Below, in pieces: positions 9,161 to 17,624 of a stretch of DNA of 32,267 nt. Each line of letters starts with the position of its first letter. The first letter of the stretch is position 1. The notes below the pieces were generated by a model. The model was not told the DNA's origin. It ran no database searches and was given only the letters and a program-made list of their open reading frames with translations. The DNA is from Phenylobacterium sp. CCH9-H3 (GTDB lineage Bacteria > Pseudomonadota > Alphaproteobacteria > Caulobacterales > Caulobacteraceae). The stretch lies in NCBI RefSeq assembly GCF_001557235.1, contig NZ_LSJI01000009.1, forward strand, positions 1-32,267, given 5' to 3'. Made by a program: the position numbers and the translations under genes.

Positions 9161-12100
9161 ATGATCTTCCGTCGCGGCCTGGGCCGCCTGCTGTTCGCCG
9201 CCGCTGCCATCGCCCTCGCCGCACAGGCCCACGCCGCCCCCAGGCCCACGCTTGCCGAACCTTCGCTGTCACCCGACGGGACCGAGATCGCGTTCGTCTC
9301 GGGGGGCGACATCTGGACCGTTCCGGCCTCCGGCGGCGCGGCGAGCCTCCTGGTCACGGATGCGGCGACCGAGGGACGGCCGCTCTTCTCGCCCGACGGC
9401 CGAGAGCTGGCCTTCACCTCCACCCGGGCTGGGGCCGCCAACATCTATGTGCTGACCCTGGCCACGGGGAAGGTGCGCCGGCTCACCTTCTCCGACTCCA
9501 ACGAGCAGCTCGACGGCTGGTCCCGCGACGGCCGCTGGATCTATCTCTCCGGCGCGGCGAACGACGTCGCCCGGCAGAATGACGTCTATCGGGTGGCCGC
9601 GACCGGCGGCACGCCGCTGGAGGTCAGCCGCGAGCGCTACCTCAACGAGTTCAACGCCGCGCCGTCTCCCGACGGACAGACCATCGCCCTGATGGCCAAG
9701 GGCATCTCGTCCGGCCAGTGGTGGCGCAACGGCCACAGCCACATCGACGAGGCCGAGCTCTGGCTGAAGCCCATCGCGGCGAACGCCCCGTACCGCCGCC
9801 TGCTGGGCGCCACGTCCAAGCGCCTCTGGCCCATGTGGGCCGCCGACGGGCGCAGCCTCTGGTTCATGAGCGACGAAGGCGGAACCGAGAACCTCTGGCG
9901 CCTGCCCCTGGACGGCGGCGCCCCCACCCAGGTCACCCGGTTCACCGACGGCCGCCTGCTGTTCCCGGCCATCGGCTACGACGGCCGCAGCATCGTCTTC
10001 GAACGCGAGTTCGAGATCTGGCGGCTCGACACCGCCACCGGTGTGGCGGCCAAAGTCCCCATCGCCTTGCGCGGCGCGCCCGCCGCGGCGGGGGAGCGGC
10101 GGCTGGTCGAGAGCAGCTTCCGCAACCTCGTCCTCTCGCCGGACGGCAAGAAGCTGGCGGTCATCGCCCACGGGGAGGTCTTCGCCGCGCCCGCCAAGGA
10201 CGGCGGCCAGGCCCAGCGGATCACCGAGACCCCCGGCGCCGAGAGCGACCTGGCCTGGTCGCCCGACAGCCGCCGCCTCGCCTATGTGGCGGAACGCGGC
10301 CGCGCCAGCCAGGTGATGGAGTACGACTTCGCCGCCCAGAAGGAGCGCGCCCTCACCGCCCCCAGCGATTTCGACGCGGCCCCCGCCTATTCGCCCGACG
10401 GCAAGATGCTGGCCTATGTCCACGGCACGCGGCAGCTGCGGGTGATCTCGCTCGCCGCCGGAGGCCGCGACGCGGTGCTGTTCGAGGGGGCCCTCGACCG
10501 CAACGAGGGCTCGAAGATCGCCTGGTCGCCCGACTCCAAGTGGCTGGCCTTCGGGGTCACCGACCGCAAGTCCTTCCGCAACGTCTGGGTCGTCCCGGCC
10601 GCGGGGGGCCCGGCCCGGCCGGTCAGCTTCCTGGCCAACGGAAACGCCGCCGACCAGATCGCCTGGTCGCCCGACGGCAAGTACATCGTCTTCGACAGCG
10701 GCCAGCGCAGCGAACCGGCCCGGATGGTCCGCGTGGACCTCCTGCCCAACACGCCCAAATACCGCGAGGACGCATTCCGCGACCTCTTCAAGGCGACGCC
10801 GCCCGGCGCCCCGTCGCCCAAGTCCGACCCCAAGGACAAGACTTCGTCCGCCAAGCCGGCCGCCTCCGAGGGCGAGGCCGAGGCTGAAGGCGACCTCCAG
10901 GACGAGGCGCCGGCGCCGAAGGGTAAGACCCCCGTCGTCCGCATCGTCTTCGAAGGCATCCGCGAGCGGGCGACCTTCATTCCTCTGGCCGGCTCGGCCG
11001 AGGAGCCGGTGATCAGCCCCGACGGCAAGACCCTCGTCTACCGCGGGCGACAGGGCGATCAGCAGAACCTGTTCAGCTACAGCCTGGACGAGCTGGCCAA
11101 GGAGCCGCCGGCCTCGCGACAGCTCACCGGCGGCCGGCGCGTCAAGCGCGACTACGCCTTTAGCCCGGACTCGAAGGAGCTCTACTATCTGGACGGGGGC
11201 CGGGTCAGCGCGACGCCGCTCGCCAGCCCCAAGCCGCGGTTCGTCGACGTCACCGGCGAGCTGGTCGTGCGCTTCGAGGCGGAGAAGCAGGTGGTCTTCG
11301 ACCAAGCCTGGTCCACCCTGAACCGCGCCTTCTACGACGAGACCTACCATGGCAAGGACTGGGCGGCCCTGCGGGCGCGGTTCGAGCCCTTCGCCCAGGG
11401 CGCCCAGACCCCGGACGAGCTACGCCGGGTGATCAATCTGATGATCGGCGAGCTCAACGCCTCGCACTCGGGGATCAATCGCCCGTCCGAGGGCTTCGGC
11501 TCCCAGCCCGCCTCGCGGGTGGGCGATCTCGGCCTGCGCTTCGACCGCGAGGCCTACGAGGGCGGCCGCGGCCTGGTCGTGCGCGAGGTCGTCGCCCTGG
11601 GACCCGCCGACATCGAGGGCTCGATCAAGCCGGGCGACATCCTGACGGCCGTCGACGGCAAGCCGGCCGGCCCGGGCGCCAACCTGGACAGCCTGTTGCT
11701 GGACCGGGCGGGCAAGCGCACGGTGCTGACCGTCTCCACCGGCGGGACCGCGCGCCAGGCGGTGGTGCGGCCCGTGGCGCCGGCCGTCGCGGCCGGCCTT
11801 CTCTATCGCCAGTGGGTGAACGACCGCCGGGCCTATGTGGAGAAGGCCAGCGGCGGGCGACTGGGCTACGTCCACATCCTCGACATGAGCTCGGCCAGCC
11901 TGGACCAGCTCTATATCGACCTCGACGCCCAGAACCAGGGCAAGGAGGGCGTCGTCATCGACGTGCGCAACAACAACGGCGGCTTCATCAACGGCTACGT
12001 CCTGGACGTCTTCAGCCGCCGGAACTTCCTCACCATGACCCCCCGCGGCCTGTTCGGCGTGCCCAGCCGGCAGAACCTGGGCCAGCGGGCCCTGGGGCTT

Positions 12101-12430
12101 CCGACCATCCTGGTCACCAACGAGAGCTCGCTCAGCGACGCCGAGGATTTCACCGAGGGCTACCGCTACCTCGGCCTGGGCAAGGTGGTTGGCGTGCCCA
12201 CGGCCGGCTGGATCATCTACACCGGCGCCCAGGGCCTGATCGACGGCTCGTCGGTCCGCGTTCCCTTCATCCGCATCCAGGGCGCGGACGGAAGGGACAT
12301 GGAGCTCAATCCCCGACCGGTGGACATCCATGTCGAGCGCCCGCTGGGCGAGACCCTCACCGGCCGGGACAGCCAGCTCGACACGGCCGTGGCCGAGTTG
12401 CTGAAGGGCCTGGGGCCCATCCGCCCATGA
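9161..12430 (+). CDS. Exported tricorn-like S41 protease with PD40 beta-propeller repeats and PDZ domain
   Basis: A 1089-residue protease. The N-terminal signal peptide (FAAAAIALAAQAHAAP) directs it to the periplasm, unlike the cytosolic archaeal tricorn core. Residues about 30-540 hold repeated SPDG/SPDS beta-propeller blades (LSPDGTEIAF, FSPDGRELAF, WSPDSKWLAF, WSPDGKYIVF). An acidic, Ala/Lys/Pro-rich linker of about 45 residues follows near 545-590, then another propeller segment. The catalytic part begins with FDQAWSTLNRAFYDETYHG, has the core His769 in ELNASHSG, a PDZ domain (IKPGDILTAVDGKPAG), then GVVIDVRNNNGGF and the nucleophile region ESSLSDAEDF, with Ser992-Asp993 aligned to the Ser-Asp of tricorn. 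It probably trims peptides from periplasmic proteins. Its stop overlaps the next start (ATGA). Confidence 0.92.
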   Translation: MIFRRGLGRLLFAAAAIALAAQAHAAPRPTLAEPSLSPDGTEIAFVSGGDIWTVPASGGAASLLVTDAATEGRPLFSPDGRELAFTSTRAGAANIYVLTLATGKVRRLTFSDSNEQLDGWSRDGRWIYLSGAANDVARQNDVYRVAATGGTPLEVSRERYLNEFNAAPSPDGQTIALMAKGISSGQWWRNGHSHIDEAELWLKPIAANAPYRRLLGATSKRLWPMWAADGRSLWFMSDEGGTENLWRLPLDGGAPTQVTRFTDGRLLFPAIGYDGRSIVFEREFEIWRLDTATGVAAKVPIALRGAPAAAGERRLVESSFRNLVLSPDGKKLAVIAHGEVFAAPAKDGGQAQRITETPGAESDLAWSPDSRRLAYVAERGRASQVMEYDFAAQKERALTAPSDFDAAPAYSPDGKMLAYVHGTRQLRVISLAAGGRDAVLFEGALDRNEGSKIAWSPDSKWLAFGVTDRKSFRNVWVVPAAGGPARPVSFLANGNAADQIAWSPDGKYIVFDSGQRSEPARMVRVDLLPNTPKYREDAFRDLFKATPPGAPSPKSDPKDKTSSAKPAASEGEAEAEGDLQDEAPAPKGKTPVVRIVFEGIRERATFIPLAGSAEEPVISPDGKTLVYRGRQGDQQNLFSYSLDELAKEPPASRQLTGGRRVKRDYAFSPDSKELYYLDGGRVSATPLASPKPRFVDVTGELVVRFEAEKQVVFDQAWSTLNRAFYDETYHGKDWAALRARFEPFAQGAQTPDELRRVINLMIGELNASHSGINRPSEGFGSQPASRVGDLGLRFDREAYEGGRGLVVREVVALGPADIEGSIKPGDILTAVDGKPAGPGANLDSLLLDRAGKRTVLTVSTGGTARQAVVRPVAPAVAAGLLYRQWVNDRRAYVEKASGGRLGYVHILDMSSASLDQLYIDLDAQNQGKEGVVIDVRNNNGGFINGYVLDVFSRRNFLTMTPRGLFGVPSRQNLGQRALGLPTILVTNESSLSDAEDFTEGYRYLGLGKVVGVPTAGWIIYTGAQGLIDGSSVRVPFIRIQGADGRDMELNPRPVDIHVERPLGETLTGRDSQLDTAVAELLKGLGPIRP

Positions 12431-13365
12431 ACAGCGCCGACGAGAGGCTCGACCTCGCCTGGCGCGTCGCGCCGGCCACCATCGCCTTCATCCTCCGGGT
12501 CGAGGCGGCGAGCCGGAACACCCGGGACATCGTCGATGGCTTGATGTTCGCCGCGATCCAGGCGTCGAACGTGTCGGGCATCAACGCCGACCCCGAGCTC
12601 CAGGTCCGCTACGCCACCCTGATGGACGCGCCGCCGGACGAGCTGCGCCGGCCCGTCAGCGTCAGCGCCATCGCCCACTCGCTCCGCATGCCCTTCGAAA
12701 CCGCGCGACGGCGGGTCCAGGCGCTGGTCCGCATCGGCGCCCTGACGGTCACGCCCAAGGGCGTGCTTGTCTCGCAGCAGGCGCTCGGCTCGCACCTCTT
12801 TCTGGCCAACGTCTTCCTGCGCCACGAGGTGCTGCGCGATTTCTATTTCGAGATGAAGCTCCTGGGCGCCGCGCCCCACGGCGCGCCGGGCGCCCGCCTC
12901 GCCTCGCCGGAGCCGCCCGTCCGGCTCACCAACCGGCTGATCTGGGAATATATGCTGCGCGTCGCCGACGCCCTGGGTGTGGCGGTGGGCGACGCCACCA
13001 ACGGGGTCATCCTGCTGGCCATGATCCATCGGAACACCGCGGGTTTCGGCCCGGCCGAGTTCGCCGCCTGGACGCAAGATCCGGTCGGACGCGGCCAGCC
13101 CGTGCGCAACGGGACCCTGGCGGCCGCGCTCAACTTCTCCACCGAGACCCTGCGCCGCCATGTCATCGCCCTGGAGGCGAAGGGCTATTGCGTGCGCGGG
13201 CCGCGTGGCCTGCTGGCCGTCGAGCCGCCGGCAGCCCGCTTGGGACTTGAGCGAATGGTCCTGGACAACCTCGCCAACCTCCAGCGCCTCTTCGCCCACC
13301 TCAACCAGTTCGGCGTCTGCGCCGCCTGGGAGCAGGACGCCCGCCCGGCCTCGGCGACCGCCTAG
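12427..13365 (+). CDS. Unrecognised protein with two tandem winged-helix modules, coupled to the protease
   Basis: A 312-residue cytoplasmic protein with no signal peptide or membrane helix. Two similar winged-helix segments are visible: residues about 77-115 (VSVSAIAHSLRMPFETARRR then VQALVRIGAL...KGVLV) and about 226-264 (NGTLAAALNFSTETLRRHVI then ALEAKGYCVRGPRGLLAV). They share the pattern A..L....ET.RR.V.AL...G......G.L. The helices before each (GLMFAAIQASNVSGI near 39-52 and NGVILLAMIHRNTAGF near 192-207) also match, so the whole protein looks like a duplicated module of about 150 residues. This suggests DNA binding as a fused dimer; no ligand domain is recognised. The ATG overlaps the protease stop (ATGA), implying translational coupling. 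I do not recognise a named family. It ends tail to tail with the VOC gene. Confidence 0.85.
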   Translation: MNSADERLDLAWRVAPATIAFILRVEAASRNTRDIVDGLMFAAIQASNVSGINADPELQVRYATLMDAPPDELRRPVSVSAIAHSLRMPFETARRRVQALVRIGALTVTPKGVLVSQQALGSHLFLANVFLRHEVLRDFYFEMKLLGAAPHGAPGARLASPEPPVRLTNRLIWEYMLRVADALGVAVGDATNGVILLAMIHRNTAGFGPAEFAAWTQDPVGRGQPVRNGTLAAALNFSTETLRRHVIALEAKGYCVRGPRGLLAVEPPAARLGLERMVLDNLANLQRLFAHLNQFGVCAAWEQDARPASATA

Positions 13366-13775
13366 GCAGCCGCCATGTGGCGATCCCAGAACCCTTCCGC
13401 CGGCTCCACCTGCTCGACCACGTCCACCCACAGGCCCGAGGGATCGTGGAAGCCGAAGCGGAGCTGGCCGAAGGGTTCGCGCGTCAGCGGATAGGTCACC
13501 GGCAGGCCCGCCGCCAGGGCCTCGTCGCAGGCTGCGGCGGCGTCCTCCACCTGCAGCTCCAGACACATGCCCTTGCCAGAAAACGCCTCGGGCCCCGGGG
13601 GAGCCGACGGGTGGTCGGGGTGCATGAAGGCCAGGGTGGCGCTCTCGCCCTCCGCCTGCAGCAGGACGAACCAGCTGGCCTCGAAGACCACCTCGAACTT
13701 CAGGCCCAACCAGAAGTCCCGGCACTCGCCCAGCCGGGGCGTGACGATGATCGGATAGCGGTCCACGAAGCGCAT
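13362..13775 (-). CDS. VOC-superfamily (glyoxalase/bleomycin-resistance-like) protein
   Basis: A 137-residue protein with one vicinal-oxygen-chelate fold. Members are metal-dependent lyases, dioxygenases or drug-binding resistance proteins. The sequence has the paired beta-alpha-beta-beta-beta layout: VTPRLGECRDFWLGLKFEV, SATLAFMHPDHPSAP, MCLELQVEDAAAACDEALAAG, and the diagnostic GFHDPSGLWVDVVEQ near the C-terminus. AGGAGG lies six bases before the ATG, a strong site. The gene is divergent from a TetR regulator across a 70-base gap holding an operator-like palindrome, so it is very likely the regulated gene and may handle the compound that TetR senses. The last four bases overlap the convergent upstream neighbour. 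Exact substrate unknown. Confidence 0.88.
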   Translation of the reverse strand: MRFVDRYPIIVTPRLGECRDFWLGLKFEVVFEASWFVLLQAEGESATLAFMHPDHPSAPPGPEAFSGKGMCLELQVEDAAAACDEALAAGLPVTYPLTREPFGQLRFGFHDPSGLWVDVVEQVEPAEGFWDRHMAAA

Positions 13776-13812
13776 GAGGGCCTCCTTGTCCTGACTGAGG
13801 ACGCAGAATAAT

Positions 13813-13829
13813 ATACAAACTGTCTGTAT
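13813..13829. promoter_or_regulatory. TetR-type operator between the VOC gene and tetR
   Basis: ATACAaACtGTcTGTAT is a 17-base palindrome broken only at one symmetric pair and the centre base (ATACAnACnGTnTGTAT). It is AT-rich against the background, lies 38 bases from the VOC start and 17 from the TetR start, and has the size and look of TetR-family operators. Binding would block both divergent genes. Confidence 0.7.
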
Positions 13830-13845
13830 GTAAATTGATCGGTCG

Positions 13846-14448
13846 ATGCCCAGGACGAGGGGTTCCCATGCCGAGCGCAGCCAGCGCAGCCGCGAGGCTC
13901 TCCTCGCCGCCGCCGGGCGGCTCTTCGCCGAGCAGGGCTACGCCGAGACCAGCACCGAGGCGGTGCTGGCGGCGGCCGGGCTTACCCGCGGCGCGCTCTA
14001 CCATCACTTCCAGGACAAGCGGGACCTGTTCGAGGCGGTCTGCCGCGTCCTGCACGAGGAGGCGGCCGCGGCGATCCGGGCGGCGGCCGACGCCACCGTC
14101 GACCCGGTGGACGGGCTGATCGCCGGCTGTCTGGCCTTCATCGACCACGTGATCGACCCGCGGGCGCGGCGCATCCTCCTCGTCGAGGCGCCGTCGGTAC
14201 TCGGCTGGGAACGCTGGAACGACCTGGACCGCGCGCATGGCTTCGGCCTCCTGCTGGAGGGCGTGCGCGAGGCGGTGGCCGCCGGAGCCCTGGAGGGCGA
14301 TCCCGAAGTGCTGGCCCTGATGCTGAACGGCGGGCTGAATCAGGCCGTCGTCTGGGCCGGCCAGTCCGGCGATCCCAGGGCCGCCGCCCGCGTCAAGGCC
14401 GGCGCCGCCCATCTCCTGGAGACCTTGCGGCGGTCGGCGCGTTCCTGA
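13846..14448 (+). CDS. TetR/AcrR-family transcriptional regulator
   Basis: A 200-residue repressor. The N-terminal helix-turn-helix is clear at about residues 13-58: REALLAAAGRLFAEQGYAET, STEAVLAAAGLTRGALYHHF and QDKRDLFEAV, the canonical TetR signature. The C-terminal ligand-binding region contains RRILLVEAPSVLGWERWNDL, a segment common in TetR regulators of this subgroup. The ATG at 13846 has no good ribosome site, and the operator lies only 17 bases upstream, so the transcript may be nearly leaderless. Divergent transcription from the VOC gene, with a palindrome between them, indicates control of that gene and of itself. The ligand is unknown. Confidence 0.93.
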   Translation: MPRTRGSHAERSQRSREALLAAAGRLFAEQGYAETSTEAVLAAAGLTRGALYHHFQDKRDLFEAVCRVLHEEAAAAIRAAADATVDPVDGLIAGCLAFIDHVIDPRARRILLVEAPSVLGWERWNDLDRAHGFGLLLEGVREAVAAGALEGDPEVLALMLNGGLNQAVVWAGQSGDPRAAARVKAGAAHLLETLRRSARS

Positions 14449-14495
14449 CAATGGCGGCATACACTTCAGGGCGAGCGTAGCTTCAGGAGTCACCT

Positions 14496-15959
14496 ATGGC
14501 TGAGTTCGGCGGATCTCACAGCGCCCCGTCGCTGACAGGCACGGCAGGCGACGACAGCCTGACCGGCACGACCGGCGCCGATAGCCTGGCCGGTCTTGAC
14601 GGAGACGACACTCTCGACGGCGCGGGAGGCGGGTTCGACACGCTCCGCGGCGGCTCCGGCGACGACCGGCTCGATCCAGGCGGCGGCAGCGCCTACCTCT
14701 TCGGGGACGACGGCAACGATAGGCTCGTCGGCGGCGGCGACCTCGGCGTCACCTACATGGAGGGCGGGGCGGGGAACGACGTGCTCGAGGGCCACGCCAA
14801 CATCGCCACACGCGACTTCGCCGTCTACGTCCGGGCCTCCTCCGGCATCGTGGTCGACCTGCGCCGCGACGACGCTCAGCACATCGGCGGCGGCCAGGGC
14901 TTCGATGCGCTGTCCGGCGTCTGGGGAGTCTATGGCTCCGCCTTCTCCGACCGCCTCGTCGGCGGGGGCGCCAACGGCTTCGCCGGCCGTGAGCTACTGG
15001 GCCTGGGCGGCGACGATACCCTGCAGGGCGACGGCCGCGGAATGATCCTGCACGGCGGCGAGGGCGACGATCTGCTGATCGGCGGAGCCGGCGTCGACAG
15101 CGCGAACTACGGCGCGGTGTGGCTCGACGGCGTCCAGCTCAGCGGTCCCACTGGAGGCGTGACGGTGAATCTTGCGGCGGGCGGCCCCCAGGCCGTCGGC
15201 GGCGGGATGGGCGTGGACACCTTCGTCTCCATCGAGAACGTCAACGGCGGTGCGTTCGGCGACACGCTCGGCGGTGGTTCCGGCGTCAACGCCATCGATG
15301 GCGGAGCCGGCGACGACAGCCTGTCCGGCCTGGGCGACGCGGACTTGCTCTTCGGCGCGGAGGGCGCGGACAGCCTGTACGGCGGCGAAGGCGACGACAA
15401 CCTCGATGGCGGCCCCGGCGCCAACCTTCTGCGCGGGGAGACTGGCGACGACGTGCTTCGCGGCGGCCAGGATTTCGATGATCTGCACGGCAACATGGGC
15501 GAAGACACCCTCTCGGGCGGGAGCGCCGACGACTGGGTGGTCGGTGGAAAGGACGGTGACAGCCTGGCCGGTGACGCCGGCGGCGACGTCGTCTTCGGCA
15601 ACCTCGGCAGCGACACCTGCGATGGCGGCGACGGCGACGACATCGTCCGCGGAGGCCAGGACGACGACATCGTGCGTGGGGGCGGTGGCGACGACTTCGT
15701 GTCGGGCGACCGGGGCTCGGACACGGTCTCAGGCGGCCTGGGGGCGGACACCTTTCACACCTTCGGCGCCGCCGGCCTGGACCACGTGCTGGATTTCGAC
15801 CGAGCGCAGGGTGACCGCGTGCTGGTGAGCGAGGGCGGCGCCTGGACGGTAAGCCAGCAAGGGGCGGACGTGGTGGTCGACCTGGTCGGGGGCGGCCGGA
15901 TGGTGCTCGCGGGCGTGCAGCTGTCGACTCTGACGGACGGTTGGATCACCGCAGCCTAG
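14496..15959 (+). CDS. RTX (hemolysin-type calcium-binding repeat) protein, likely type I secreted
   Basis: A 487-residue acidic, glycine- and aspartate-rich protein made largely of nonapeptide repeats of the GGxGxDxLx type (GGAGNDVLEG, GGEGDDLLIG, GGAGDDSLSG, GGDGDDIVRG), which bind Ca2+ and fold as a parallel beta-roll outside the cell. Two non-repeat inserts, about residues 107-155 and 205-258, share a pattern (VVDLRRDDAQHIGGGQGFDA and VTVNLAAGGPQAVGGGMGVD, each followed by GSAFSDRL or GGAFGDTL). The C-terminal 60 residues (HVLDFDRAQGDRVLV...) resemble the end domain and uncleaved secretion signal of type I substrates. There is no N-terminal signal peptide. AGGAG precedes the ATG. No enzymatic domain and no ABC/MFP secretion genes are seen nearby, so the role (adhesin, surface layer or other) is open. 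Confidence 0.9.
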   Translation: MAEFGGSHSAPSLTGTAGDDSLTGTTGADSLAGLDGDDTLDGAGGGFDTLRGGSGDDRLDPGGGSAYLFGDDGNDRLVGGGDLGVTYMEGGAGNDVLEGHANIATRDFAVYVRASSGIVVDLRRDDAQHIGGGQGFDALSGVWGVYGSAFSDRLVGGGANGFAGRELLGLGGDDTLQGDGRGMILHGGEGDDLLIGGAGVDSANYGAVWLDGVQLSGPTGGVTVNLAAGGPQAVGGGMGVDTFVSIENVNGGAFGDTLGGGSGVNAIDGGAGDDSLSGLGDADLLFGAEGADSLYGGEGDDNLDGGPGANLLRGETGDDVLRGGQDFDDLHGNMGEDTLSGGSADDWVVGGKDGDSLAGDAGGDVVFGNLGSDTCDGGDGDDIVRGGQDDDIVRGGGGDDFVSGDRGSDTVSGGLGADTFHTFGAAGLDHVLDFDRAQGDRVLVSEGGAWTVSQQGADVVVDLVGGGRMVLAGVQLSTLTDGWITAA

Positions 15960-16031
15960 CCCTGACCCGCAGCGCTCTGGCATAGGTCGGCTATGCGGCT
16001 ACAACGGGGCGTCGATGTAGGGGAACTCAGA

Positions 16032-17624
16032 GTGATCCGGTCCGCAGCCCTTGGCCTTGCCCTGACCCTGGCCACGGCCGGCGGCGCGGCGGCGCAGCTC
16101 AGTCCCTACGCCTCGGCCGGCGAGCAACAGGCAGCGCTCACCGACGGGCGCGTCACCTCCGAACAGCTGGTCCGCAACTACTTGGAGCGGATCGAGCGGA
16201 TCGACCGGGCGGGCCCGAAGCTGAACGCCGTGCTGGCGCTCAATCCGAAGGCCCTCGACGAGGCGCGCAGGCTCGACGCCGAGCGCCGGGCGGGCAAGGT
16301 CCGCGGGCCCCTCCACGGCCTGCCGATCCTGCTGAAAGACAACATCGAGACCGCCGACGGCACGGCCACCACCGCCGGGTCCCTCGCCCTCGCCGCCAAT
16401 GTCACGAGCCGCGACGCGCCGCTGGTGACGCACCTGATCGACGCCGGCGCCGTCGTGCTGGGCAAGACCAACCTGTCGGAATGGGCCAACTTTCGCGGCA
16501 ATCGCTCGATCAGCGGCTGGAGCGGCGTCGGCGGCTTGGTTCGCAACCCCTATTCCCTCGACCGCACGGCCTGTGGTTCGTCCTCGGGGTCCGGCGCCGC
16601 GGTGGCCGCGGGCCTCGCCGCCTTCGCCATCGGCACCGAGACCGACGGCTCGATCACCTGCCCTGCCGCCATGACCGGCGTCGTGGGCCTGAAGCCGACC
16701 GTGGGCCTGGTCTCCCGCACCCACATCGTCCCGATCTCGCCCGAGCAGGACACCGCCGGCCCGATGACCCGCACCGTCGCCGATGCGGCGGCGCTGCTGA
16801 ACGTGATCGCCGGAACCGACCCTGCGGACCCGGCCACCCGCGAGGCCGACGCGCGGAAATCCAACTATCTGGCCGGCCTGAAACGCGACGCCCTGAAGGG
16901 CGCCCGGATCGGCGTCTGGTTCCCCTGGAAGGGCCGCTCCGCCCAGACCGACGCGGTGTTCGAAACCGCGCTGCAGGCCCTGCGCGACCAGGGCGCGGTG
17001 CTGGTGGACGTAAAGAGTCCGGACGAGGCGACCCTCGCCCGCATCGGCGAGCTGGAGGGGGACCTCCTGCGCTGGGAGTTCAAGGCCGCGCTGGACGCCT
17101 ATCTCGCCACGACCCCGGCCGCCGTGAAGAGCCGCACCCTCGCCGACCTCATCGCCTTCAACAAGGCCGAGCCCCGCGAACTGGCCCTGTTCGGCCAGGA
17201 GATCTTCGAGGCCGCCCAGGCCAAGCCTCCGATCACCGACCCCGCCTACCGCGAGAAGCGCACGGTGGCGCGGAAGCTGGCGCGCGATAGCCTCGACAGG
17301 ATGTTGGCCGAGCAGACGCTGGACGCCATCGTCTCGCCCAGCGGCGGCCCGCCCTCGATCGTCGATCCGGTGAACGGCGGGCCCTTCTTCGGCTCCCCGT
17401 CGCGGCTTCCGGCCGTCTCGGGCTATCCGCACCTGACGGTCCCTGCGGGCTACGCCACGGGCCTTCCGGTGGGGCTGTCGTTCCTGGGTCCCGAATGGTC
17501 GGAGGCCCGCCTGCTGGCCCTGGGTTACGCCTTCGAGCAGGCGACCCGCGCCCGGCGCGAGCCGGAGTTCCTGCCGGACGTGTCGGCGCGCCCCGACATC
17601 GCCCGCGCCTACGACCCACGATAG
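16032..17624 (+). CDS. Exported amidase-signature family hydrolase
   Basis: A 530-residue amidase with the Ser-cisSer-Lys triad: Lys102 in [11 protein letters not shown], the cis-Ser (about Ser184) in [14 protein letters not shown], and Ser207 in [12 protein letters not shown]. The family hydrolyses amide bonds in many small substrates. The chosen GTG at 16032 has AGGGG eight bases upstream and starts directly with a signal peptide ([21 protein letters not shown]), so the enzyme probably acts in the periplasm; an ATG at 15993 would put 13 extra residues before it. The remainder ([38 protein letters not shown]) is standard for the family. Nothing in the neighbourhood fixes the substrate. Confidence 0.92.
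   Translation: MIRSAALGLALTLATAGGAAAQLSPYASAGEQQAALTDGRVTSEQLVRNYLERIERIDRAGPKLNAVLALNPKALDEARRLDAERRAGKVRGPLHGLPILLKDNIETADGTATTAGSLALAANVTSRDAPLVTHLIDAGAVVLGKTNLSEWANFRGNRSISGWSGVGGLVRNPYSLDRTACGSSSGSGAAVAAGLAAFAIGTETDGSITCPAAMTGVVGLKPTVGLVSRTHIVPISPEQDTAGPMTRTVADAAALLNVIAGTDPADPATREADARKSNYLAGLKRDALKGARIGVWFPWKGRSAQTDAVFETALQALRDQGAVLVDVKSPDEATLARIGELEGDLLRWEFKAALDAYLATTPAAVKSRTLADLIAFNKAEPRELALFGQEIFEAAQAKPPITDPAYREKRTVARKLARDSLDRMLAEQTLDAIVSPSGGPPSIVDPVNGGPFFGSPSRLPAVSGYPHLTVPAGYATGLPVGLSFLGPEWSEARLLALGYAFEQATRARREPEFLPDVSARPDIARAYDPR

Noticed and set aside
9269..11350. Open frame of 693 codons antisense to the tricorn-like protease
   Set aside because: No recognisable motif; it mirrors the codon bias of the protease gene.
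12217..14493. Open frame of 758 codons on the minus strand spanning the winged-helix, VOC and TetR genes
   Set aside because: It would overlap three real genes and has no coherent domain.
14520..15760. Repetitive DNA in the RTX region, considered as a tandem repeat or CRISPR-like array
   Set aside because: The periodicity follows nine-residue calcium-binding repeats in one open frame, with varied DNA sequence and no spacers.
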